A DNA stretch of 64,000 nucleotides from Psychrobacter sp. 4Bb (lineage in GTDB: Bacteria > Pseudomonadota > Gammaproteobacteria > Pseudomonadales > Moraxellaceae): the NCBI RefSeq assembly GCF_002836735.1, contig NZ_PJAS01000057.1:1-64000 (forward strand), written 5' to 3'. Each line of letters opens with the position of its first letter. The first letter of the stretch is position 1. Under the pieces are notes generated by a model. That model made no database searches. It was not told the origin of the DNA and saw only the letters and a list, made by a program, of their open reading frames with translations. Shown here piece after piece: positions 57,388-64,000 of the stretch. Made by a program: the position numbers and the translations under genes.

Positions 57388-58212
57388 ATGACCAGAATTG
57401 AAAGTACCTTTGAAACCTTAAAATCACAAAACAAAAAAGCCCTGATTCCTTATGTCATGGCAGGCGATCCTAATCCGACCACTACTGTAGGTCTGTTGCA
57501 TGACTTAGTGAAACACGGCGCCGATATGATCGAAGTTGGCTTGCCGTTTTCTGACCCAATGGCCGATGGCCCAACCGTTGCCTTGGCTGGCGAGCGTGCA
57601 TTAGCAGCAGGTACGAGTACTCGTGATGCATTAAAAATGGTTGCAGAGTTCCGTCAAACAGATACGCAAACGCCAATTATCCTAATGGGCTATCTTAATC
57701 CTGTTGAAATCATTGGCTATGATAACTTTGTCGCGCTATGTGAGCAGTCAGGCGTTGATGGTTTATTGATGGTAGATTTGCCACCAGCAGAGGCGGGCAG
57801 CTTCACTCAGCATTTGACCGATCATTCGATGAATGAGATTTTCTTGCTATCGCCAACGACGTTGCCTGAGCGCCGTGAGCAAGTATTGACTCATTGTGGC
57901 GGCTATATTTATTATGTATCACTAAAAGGTGTGACTGGTTCAGCCACGCTAGATACTGACGATGTAGCAACTCAAGTTCAAGCAATCAAAGCAGAAACAG
58001 ATCTACCAGTATGTGTTGGCTTTGGTATCCGTGATGGTGCTTCTGCAAAAGCGATCGGTACTCATGCAGATGGCGTTATCGTCGGTAGTGCCTTGGTACA
58101 GAATTTTGCCGATATTGATGCCAACGATACTGCGGCGGTTGCAAATGCACAGCAGAACATCATGGCAAAAATGGATGAGCTACGTGAAGCGTTAGACAGC
58201 TTAAGCGCTTAA
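57388..58212 (+). CDS. trpA: Tryptophan synthase alpha chain
   Basis: 274 residues. Cleaves indole-3-glycerol phosphate to indole. The catalytic Glu is in MIEVGLPFSDPMADGP (about residue 49) and Asp follows at the same loop; IYYVSLKGVTG is the flexible loop 6 and VCVGFGIRDG binds phosphate. Tunnels indole to TrpB. It sits 142 bases after trpB, a longer gap than usual, holding the inverted repeat at 57311. Confidence 0.96.
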   Translation: MTRIESTFETLKSQNKKALIPYVMAGDPNPTTTVGLLHDLVKHGADMIEVGLPFSDPMADGPTVALAGERALAAGTSTRDALKMVAEFRQTDTQTPIILMGYLNPVEIIGYDNFVALCEQSGVDGLLMVDLPPAEAGSFTQHLTDHSMNEIFLLSPTTLPERREQVLTHCGGYIYYVSLKGVTGSATLDTDDVATQVQAIKAETDLPVCVGFGIRDGASAKAIGTHADGVIVGSALVQNFADIDANDTAAVANAQQNIMAKMDELREALDSLSA

Positions 58213-58363
58213 TAGCTATTGCTTTCATATTGCTGTTACTTGAAGAAGTAGTTATTTGAAGAAATAGTTATTTGAAACGGCAAAGTCAAATTGCAGCTAT
58301 TGTTTACCTAAGACTTTACTTAGAAGCTTTACGTGAAGACAATACTAAATGACTTTGCTAAAA

Positions 58364-58385
58364 TTAGTTTACGAGTGTAAACTAA
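58364..58385. promoter_or_regulatory. Operator-like palindrome upstream of accD
   Basis: TTAGTTTAC-GAGT-GTAAACTAA is a perfect 9-bp inverted repeat, about 195 bases before accD. The TTTAC-N4-GTAAA core is the size and form of sites bound by TetR-family regulators. Which regulator binds it is unknown. The region 58213-58579 has no other feature but a small direct repeat near 58240-58276. Confidence 0.5.
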
Positions 58386-58579
58386 CATCACTATTATATG
58401 GTGTCTGATAGCAGTGATTTATTCGTCGTTTTGATTGGCAAATACATTATCTATCAACAAGCGCATAATCAAATGACCGACATACGAGATTTATTTATCA
58501 GTATGTCGCATGACTGCTCATGTTATGACTGTATTAGACGTTTTGTTTAGACAACCATTAAACTCTCAATGACAAGCGA

Positions 58580-59557
58580 ATGAGCAAACTTGTCAATAAG
58601 CCTTTTATGATGGCAAATAATATGACTGATACAATAACAAAACCCGACAATAATACTGCTAAAGCCGCGCCAAACAGCAGTACGGATAGGCAGTCATGGT
58701 TTAACCGTCCTATCCCAGGCATTAAGCAGCACCTGACTGCGCCACTGTCTGCGGTAGAGACTGAACCGTCAACTAAGTGTAGCAATTGTCATTCGATGAT
58801 TACTAACACAGCGCTGATTTTTAACTGCTATGTGTGTCCGCATTGTGATCATCATTTACCGATGAGTGCTCGTGAGCGCTTGAACTGGCTGCTTGATCAA
58901 GTAGACGGCGAGACAGGGCAAGAATTTACGGCAAAAGATCCATTGAGCTTTGTGGATAGTAAGCCATATCCTGCGCGTATGAGTGAAGCACAAGAAAAAA
59001 CAGGTGAGACTGAGGCGTTGGTTGCTATGTATGGCAAACTGCGTAACCTTGATATCGTCGCCTGTGCTTTTGACTTCCGTTTTATGGGTGGGTCAATGGG
59101 TTCAGTCGTTGGTGATCGTTTTGTCCAAGCAGCTGAAAAGGCGCTAGAACAAAAGGTACCTTTGGTTTGCTTTGCCGCTTCTGGTGGTGCACGTATGCAA
59201 GAAGGTCTATTGTCATTAATGCAAATGGCACGCACGGCAGCAGCGATTGAGCGTCTAAGAATCGCTGGGATTCCTTACATTGTAGTATTGACCAATCCTG
59301 TGTACGGCGGCGTAACTGCATCACTGGCGATGCTGGGTGATATTCATCTAGCAGAACCAAAAGCGATGATTGGCTTTGCTGGTAAGCGCGTGATTGAGCA
59401 GACTGTACGCGAGACGTTAGAAGAGCCGTTCCAGCGCGCTGAGTTCTTATTAGAGCATGGTGTGGTGGATGAAGTGGTACATCGTCATCAGCTAATCGAT
59501 ACGATTTATCGTCTACTTGCAAAACTATGCCGCGTACCAAATGTAGATGCTCAGTAA
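58580..59557 (+). CDS. accD: Acetyl-CoA carboxylase carboxyltransferase subunit beta
   Basis: 325 residues. AccD with AccA transfers carboxyl to acetyl-CoA for fatty acid synthesis. A zinc finger CSNC...CPHC (about residues 62-85) is followed by the carboxyltransferase domain with AASGGARMQEGLLSLMQMAR (about 195-214) and GFAGKRVIEQTVRE. The N-terminal 40 residues are variable; internal Met at 10, 11 and 15 could also start translation, and no start has a good ribosome site. Terminator at 59661. Confidence 0.95.
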   Translation: MSKLVNKPFMMANNMTDTITKPDNNTAKAAPNSSTDRQSWFNRPIPGIKQHLTAPLSAVETEPSTKCSNCHSMITNTALIFNCYVCPHCDHHLPMSARERLNWLLDQVDGETGQEFTAKDPLSFVDSKPYPARMSEAQEKTGETEALVAMYGKLRNLDIVACAFDFRFMGGSMGSVVGDRFVQAAEKALEQKVPLVCFAASGGARMQEGLLSLMQMARTAAAIERLRIAGIPYIVVLTNPVYGGVTASLAMLGDIHLAEPKAMIGFAGKRVIEQTVRETLEEPFQRAEFLLEHGVVDEVVHRHQLIDTIYRLLAKLCRVPNVDAQ

Positions 59558-59660
59558 AATGAGATGCTCGATAAGGTGAATGACTCAGTATAATGAATCA
59601 TTTATTGAGTGCATAATGACTTAGCTGCGTGCTAACATCTACTGCATGTGCAAGACCCCT

Positions 59661-59700
59661 AATAGCATTTATCGTCATTGCACGGTAAGTGCTATTTTTG
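59661..59700 (+). terminator. Rho-independent terminator of accD
   Basis: AATAGCATTTATCG and CGGTAAGTGCTATT pair (two G-U) around TCATTGCA, followed by TTT. Confidence 0.8.
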
Positions 59701-59756
59701 GTTTTAGCCAACACATATATTTTTATCTCTTATTAAATTTTATATAGGTTTTATCC

Positions 59757-61115
59757 ATGTCTGACCTTCGCAGCCCTAATGCCCATAGTCCTAATGAAAG
59801 TGATAGCCTAACTGAATGGCTCGATTATATGCAGCAGATTCATGTATCTGCAATCGATATGGGATTGTCACGTGTATTGCCTGTCGCAGAAGCATTAGGA
59901 GTGGTGCAGTCAGCCAAAGATGACGCTTATGTATTTACTGTGGCAGGTACCAATGGCAAAGGTTCTACAACTGCTGTCATCGCTGAAATGTGTAAAGCCG
60001 CAGGTTATAAGACGGCACTATATCAATCGCCACATCTTAGCGCTTTCAACGAGCGTGTACGTATCAATGGTGAGATGGTCAGCGACCAGACGCTGATTGA
60101 GGCCTTTAGCAAAGTAGAGGCAGCGCGTTTACAGTGTGATTTGACGTTGTCTTTCTTTGAGATGACCACACTAGCAGCACTATTGATATTCGCTGAGGCA
60201 GATTGTGACGTATGGGTATTAGAAGTAGGATTGGGTGGACGCCTAGATGTGGTCAATATTATTGATCCTGACATGGCGGTCATTACCAATATCGGTATCG
60301 ATCACGTTGACTGGTTGGGTGACAATGTCGAGGATATTGGCCGCGAAAAAGCAGGTATCTTGCGCAACGGCATTCCTCTGATTTATGGTGCTACTGAGAT
60401 GCCAGCCAGCGTGCAACAATCCATCGATACCCAGCAGGCAACTTGTTATCAGATTGGACAAGATTTTAGCTACCGCGATATTGATTCAACGACTTGGCAA
60501 TACAGTAATGCAGCGGTTACCTTACAGTTACCACGTCCTGCGTTATCGTTGACTAACACGGCCAATGCATTATCAGCAGTATTAGCAAGTCCATTAGATA
60601 TTGATATCAATGCCATTGAGCAAGCGTTACGAACTGTCAAACTGGCAGGTCGTTTCGATTATCGTGAGAGCCATAGCCGCCATTGGTTATTTGACGTCGC
60701 GCATAATGAGCAAGGTGTTGAGTTCTTATTAGCGCAGCTATTACCGTTTTGGCAGCAGCATGTAGCCAAGCAAAGTAATCAAGATAGCTCAGCGGATATC
60801 CCTACACCAAAGATAAAAATGCTATTTTCTATGTTAGGTGACAAAGATATTGATAAGGTTGTGCAGCGCTTAACTCAAGCAGGCTTACCGGTTGGTGACT
60901 GGTTTATCGCTGAGATTGATTACCCTCGTGCCGCGACTACTGAGCAGCTGCAAGATGTATTGGCCAAATATATTGATAGCACCAATATATATGAGTTTGA
61001 AGGTTTGCATACAGCGACCCATGCAGTGATAGAGGCGAGCCAGCCGCAAGACCTTATCGTCGTATGTGGCTCGTTTCATACGATTGGGGAAGCGTTAAGT
61101 GCCCTTAGCGTATGA
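59757..61115 (+). CDS. folC: Folylpolyglutamate synthase/dihydrofolate synthase
   Basis: 452 residues. Adds glutamate to dihydropteroate and folates with ATP. The P-loop is VAGTNGKGSTTAVIAEM (about residues 62-78), followed by YQSPHLSAFNERVRINGE; the second Mur-ligase-like block is VLEVGLGGRLDVVNII, and ITNIGIDHVDWLG follows. C-terminal FDVAHNEQG is the second domain signature. It lies between accD and the SPOR gene, the usual order in Pseudomonas and Acinetobacter. Confidence 0.95.
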   Translation: MSDLRSPNAHSPNESDSLTEWLDYMQQIHVSAIDMGLSRVLPVAEALGVVQSAKDDAYVFTVAGTNGKGSTTAVIAEMCKAAGYKTALYQSPHLSAFNERVRINGEMVSDQTLIEAFSKVEAARLQCDLTLSFFEMTTLAALLIFAEADCDVWVLEVGLGGRLDVVNIIDPDMAVITNIGIDHVDWLGDNVEDIGREKAGILRNGIPLIYGATEMPASVQQSIDTQQATCYQIGQDFSYRDIDSTTWQYSNAAVTLQLPRPALSLTNTANALSAVLASPLDIDINAIEQALRTVKLAGRFDYRESHSRHWLFDVAHNEQGVEFLLAQLLPFWQQHVAKQSNQDSSADIPTPKIKMLFSMLGDKDIDKVVQRLTQAGLPVGDWFIAEIDYPRAATTEQLQDVLAKYIDSTNIYEFEGLHTATHAVIEASQPQDLIVVCGSFHTIGEALSALSV

Positions 61116-61373
61116 TAATTTAAGTTAAAGTAGTGCCTGTTTAATGTTAATCTTAGTCATACCCTGATAGCAGACAGCATGAAAAATATGCTTTATAATC
61201 AAAATGATTTGCCAGACTAGTAGAAGATGGTCGGCACAGATTTTGAAACCTGATGGCATTAACTGACAGTAACTGGCGGTAAGAGATCATGATTAAAGCG
61301 ATTTGATACACTGCTTTGAGATAGTCGCTACGCCGCTCAATCAACCTTATTACCAACTAAGAGACGTAAACGG

Positions 61374-62570
61374 ATGAACTTTTCGAGACAAGCCTTATTG
61401 GGCATTGGGATGATTATCGGCGGTAGCGTGATGCTATACGCCATGGTGCAACAGATTGGCGATAGCGACCAACCAGAGCCGATGTCAGCGATGGTCGACA
61501 AACTAAGCTCGGAGCAAGAGTCTCCGCAGCCGCTTACGACTGATATCGAAACAGAAAAACGTATCCTTGCGCAAAAGCAAAAAGAACGTGCAGCTCGCGT
61601 TGCAGAGCAAGAAAAACGTGCAAAAGAATTTTTGACAGAGCAGGAAGTTGCTGAAGCAGAAGCGTTGGCCAAGGCACGTGCTGAGAGCCAGCAATATGTC
61701 GATAATAGTGCGCCAGCTACTGATGAAACCAGCAGTACAGAGTCTACAAAAGACGTTACTACAGATCTGACCGTTCAGCCTCGTACGGAGAGTCAGTCTA
61801 CTACTGATACTACAAAGTCTAGCGAAGCCGAGAAGCAAAAAGCGGCTCAAGAGCAACAAGAAGCCCAAAGACAAGCGGCTATCAAAGAGCAAGCGGCCGC
61901 CAAAAAACTTGCTGAGAGCAAAAAACAAGCGGAGGCAGAGAAACGAGCCGAAGCAAAAAAGCAGGCTGAAGCCCAAGCAGCGGCTGAGAGAAAAAGAGAA
62001 GCGGCTAAAAACGAGCCACCAAAATCGCCTTCTGAATACCAAATCAAGAAAGGCGATGGACTTATCAAACTGGCAAGACAATACAATATGCCTGTGGAAG
62101 TATTGGCTCAAGCCAACAACCTATCTCCATCAGCAGCGCTACAACTGGGTCAGAGCATCACCATCCCATCGAGCAAACAGGTACAGCGTCTGGAGCGTGA
62201 AGCGGCGGCAGCCGAACAAGCGCGTGAGAAGAAGCGCCAACAAGAAGAAGCGCTGGCTAAGAAATCTGCCGATGCAAAACGTGAAGCGCAACAAAAACTG
62301 AGTGAAGCGCGTAAAGAAGTCAAAGAAACAGACGCTAAGGGTAGCTTCGGGGTGCAAGTAGCGCTAGCAAATGACCAAGCCAAAGCGGATGAGTTAGCGA
62401 AAAAATTCCGAGCAGCAGGTTATCAAGTCAAGACCAGTGCCACCAGTCGTGGAGTACGTGTCGTGGTTGGGCCTGAACGTGGCAAAGTCGCAGCATTGGC
62501 ACTAAAAGATAAAATCAATAGTGACCCTAAAGTAAATACGACCAGCGCTTGGGTGCTTTACTGGCGTTAA
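61374..62570 (+). CDS. LysM- and SPOR-domain membrane protein (DedD-like)
   Basis: 398 residues. One N-terminal membrane segment (about 8-24), a long Ala/Lys/Glu-rich coiled-coil stretch (about 55-215), a LysM domain (about 222-265, IKKGDGLIKLARQYNMPVEV then QSITIP) that should bind peptidoglycan, a second coiled coil (about 268-320), and a C-terminal SPOR domain (about 323-398, FGVQVALAND and GVRVVVGPERGKV) that binds denuded glycan at the septum. By place after folC it is equivalent to DedD of Pseudomonas, but the added LysM is not in DedD. Likely a septal protein. Confidence 0.87.
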   Translation: MNFSRQALLGIGMIIGGSVMLYAMVQQIGDSDQPEPMSAMVDKLSSEQESPQPLTTDIETEKRILAQKQKERAARVAEQEKRAKEFLTEQEVAEAEALAKARAESQQYVDNSAPATDETSSTESTKDVTTDLTVQPRTESQSTTDTTKSSEAEKQKAAQEQQEAQRQAAIKEQAAAKKLAESKKQAEAEKRAEAKKQAEAQAAAERKREAAKNEPPKSPSEYQIKKGDGLIKLARQYNMPVEVLAQANNLSPSAALQLGQSITIPSSKQVQRLEREAAAAEQAREKKRQQEEALAKKSADAKREAQQKLSEARKEVKETDAKGSFGVQVALANDQAKADELAKKFRAAGYQVKTSATSRGVRVVVGPERGKVAALALKDKINSDPKVNTTSAWVLYWR

Positions 62571-62618
62571 GCTAAAGCGTTGCTAACGGTCTCGATTCGG
62601 CTTTTATCTACTTTATAT

Positions 62619-62650
62619 AAAAACACGACAAATACTGTCGTGTTTTTTGT
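62619..62650 (+). terminator. Rho-independent terminator of the SPOR gene
   Basis: AAAACACGACA and TGTCGTGTTTT flank AATAC and run into T. Confidence 0.88.
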
Positions 62651-62821
62651 TTTATAGATTGCTGATTAGCGCAGCCTTAGTTAAGATGAGCGCCATTTTT
62701 ATAATCCGTTGTTGTACAACCTGTCAGCCTATATAGGTTGCCTTGTCGTGGTTGGCTCATTATTAATTGCTATCAATAATGACAATTAGCCCATCACTCT
62801 CATATTGTATAAGGTAGAAAC

Positions 62822-63352
62822 ATGTCGTTTAGTGTTATATTTTTAATATTGGCCGTTGGGTTTTTGGGGCTGATTACGTTACCGAAGCTATTAGCAAAAC
62901 GCCCTGTCGTTGAGCCTGATCCAAAACCTGTGCGCGGTGATGAGTTGGCTATTTGGCCATTTGCGCCAATGCCGATTATGACCGATACGGAAGTAATATT
63001 TTTTAATAAGTTAAAAAATGCGCTGCCGGAGTATCACATATTTGTCCAAGTACAGCTGTCACGGATCATTGAAGCCAATAGTAGTGAGACATCAGAGCGT
63101 AGCTTTTGGTTCAATCGTATCTGCCGTCAGAGCGTTGATTATGTGATTGTGGATGTCGATGCTCAGACTACCTTGGTCGCTATCGAGCTTGATGACTGGA
63201 CGCATAGTAGCAAAGCGCGTCAAAAAGCGGATGACAAAAAAGATAAGGCGCTTGCCAGTGCAGGTATTGCGATGGTGCGCTTCCACGCTGAGCGTATGCC
63301 GAGCGCCGATATGCTTAGATATGAGCTAATGCAAGTGATTGAGAGTTATTAA
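62822..63352 (+). CDS. DUF2726-domain protein with N-terminal membrane segment
   Basis: 176 residues. One membrane segment at the start (about 4-22), then a soluble DUF2726 domain (about 55-175): EVIFFNKLKNALPEYHIFVQ, SVDYVIVDVDAQTTLVAIEL, DDWTHSSKARQKADDKKDKA, IAMVRFHAERM. This resembles the PD-(D/E)XK-like or Topo-zinc-ribbon-linked nuclease fold noted for relatives; D in VDYVIVD and E in AIELDD are possible catalytic acids. Function unknown. Confidence 0.85.
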   Translation: MSFSVIFLILAVGFLGLITLPKLLAKRPVVEPDPKPVRGDELAIWPFAPMPIMTDTEVIFFNKLKNALPEYHIFVQVQLSRIIEANSSETSERSFWFNRICRQSVDYVIVDVDAQTTLVAIELDDWTHSSKARQKADDKKDKALASAGIAMVRFHAERMPSADMLRYELMQVIESY

Positions 63353-63433
63353 GCATTCTGTGAAAGCTGTCCAATTGTTAAGACCAGAATGTTATCGAAG
63401 GGATTCTATTTTAAGAGTTGAGGTTAGCTAAAT

Positions 63434-64000
63434 TTATTCATCGATCTGGTCTGATTGCCTTGGGTAAATAACGATTGGTCGATTACCTTCAAAATATAAA
63501 CCTGTTTTAGGTAGTTCGCTATCTGACCAAACTATCTGCTGCCGACCATCATAAGCATTTCGCTCATCATAAAAGTCGCGCTTGGTGAACCATTCAATAT
63601 AGTGCGCGGCTCGCAAAGCTGTATTGTCAATCGTTGCAAGACTTGCCATGTCTCTTTTATCACACCATTCATGTATCGGAAAACTCGGTGTTAGCCAGTA
63701 TGGCCAGTCATCATCACCGCAATCAGTTGTATTAATCGGTAAAAAGAATCGCCCTTTGATCACGCCATAACGCTTATCGATTTTTACCTGTCCATGATTT
63801 TCTGTATCTACCCACACCGCTCGAAACTGCTTGGTTTGCATGTGTGTCATTTTGCGCTGTAGATTATCATTGGAATTAATCCCAACCCAGTTCACAGGCT
63901 CAAAAGGTGCCGACCCCATAAAAAACTTAATGGCCAGCTCCCAATGTTCAACCAGCTGTTCTGTATGGTTATACAAAATCAAATCAAGCTCACCTGTCGT
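63434..64000 (-). CDS. DUF1853 family protein, C-terminal part (runs off the window)
   Basis: Minus-strand reading frame open to the right edge; it lies at the window end so only about 188 residues are seen (full family length about 300). It begins in frame with TTGELDLILYNHTEQ and HWELAIKFFMG, the DUF1853 block, then NLQRKMTHMQTKQF, KGRFFLPI, WPYWLTPSFPIHEW and the C-terminal block. No start codon is present in the window (the TTG at 63982 is internal). Function of the family is unknown. Confidence 0.85.
   Translation of the reverse strand, partial: TTGELDLILYNHTEQLVEHWELAIKFFMGSAPFEPVNWVGINSNDNLQRKMTHMQTKQFRAVWVDTENHGQVKIDKRYGVIKGRFFLPINTTDCGDDDWPYWLTPSFPIHEWCDKRDMASLATIDNTALRAAHYIEWFTKRDFYDERNAYDGRQQIVWSDSELPKTGLYFEGNRPIVIYPRQSDQIDE

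Noticed and set aside
58240..58276. Direct repeat GAAGAARTAGTTATTT twice near trpA end
   Set aside because: Two short imperfect units of AT-rich sequence; too little to support a function.
61503..62111. 202-codon frame on the minus strand under the SPOR gene
   Set aside because: Complement of an Ala/Lys/Glu-rich coiled coil; Leu/Phe/Ser-rich with no start site or family likeness.

Overview
The window reads as chromosome of a moderately AT-rich gammaproteobacterium of the family Moraxellaceae, most likely Psychrobacter. The reasons are the mix of encoded proteins (a lipase with its dedicated foldase, an ABZJ_00895-like membrane protein, fasciclin lipoproteins, a PA0148-type adenine deaminase), the gene order trpF-trpB-trpA-accD-folC-SPOR, and the codon and base usage. 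The genus call is recognition, not a database result. Nearly all genes are chromosomal housekeeping or envelope functions. I see no phage, no intact insertion sequence, no CRISPR array and no rRNA operon.

Layout. 1-9 kb: the end of tuf, rimI, a minus-strand trxB-aat-merR unit, a long ftsK, a small secreted protein and an amidase. 9-19 kb: mostly minus strand, with a DOPA-dioxygenase-like protein, rlmH, two membrane proteins, the PBP4 gene dacB, an exonuclease next to a cNMP/CBS/DUF294 protein, and dapC. 19-31 kb: glnD and map separated by a 281-bp structured inverted-repeat element; the lipase/foldase pair; a META lipoprotein; a TolB-like lipoprotein; two tandem DUF2256 mini-proteins; and a modular acidic lipoprotein. 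31-40 kb: a bile-acid:Na+ symporter-type carrier, metH, two fasciclin lipoproteins and an AGCS alanine/glycine symporter. 40-50 kb: lemA with two TPM-domain genes, an adenine/adenosine deaminase, a sirtuin, tRNA-Arg(CCG), a cytochrome c5-like protein, the yadG/yadH ABC exporter and queF. 50-64 kb: proS, a DUF4230 protein, a photolyase, trpF, trpB, trpA, accD, folC, a LysM/SPOR protein, a DUF2726 protein and the C-terminal part of a DUF1853 protein that runs off the window.

Several genes work together. The lipase needs its co-transcribed foldase. trpF, trpB and trpA supply tryptophan synthesis steps, and the row continues into accD (fatty acids), folC (folate) and a DedD-like SPOR protein. yadG/yadH form one ABC exporter. 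ftsK, dacB and the SPOR protein serve division and the cell wall. glnD controls PII nitrogen signalling.

The least ordinary content lies between genes. One group is a family of small inverted-repeat elements with ends close to TAGGGCGTGTY/RACACGCCCTA (11216-11275, 14021-14194, 22283-22563, 47242-47313, plus lone ends). Two decayed gene tails were found: a relic of the metH 3' end directly after the carrier gene's stop codon, and a relic of a third fasciclin gene between the two intact ones. Several perfect hairpins or operator-like palindromes sit at gene ends and starts. I did not find a clear new multi-gene system; the best leads are these relics, the nested element between map and glnD, the modular lipoprotein with Ca-loop-like motifs, and the tandem DUF2256 pair.
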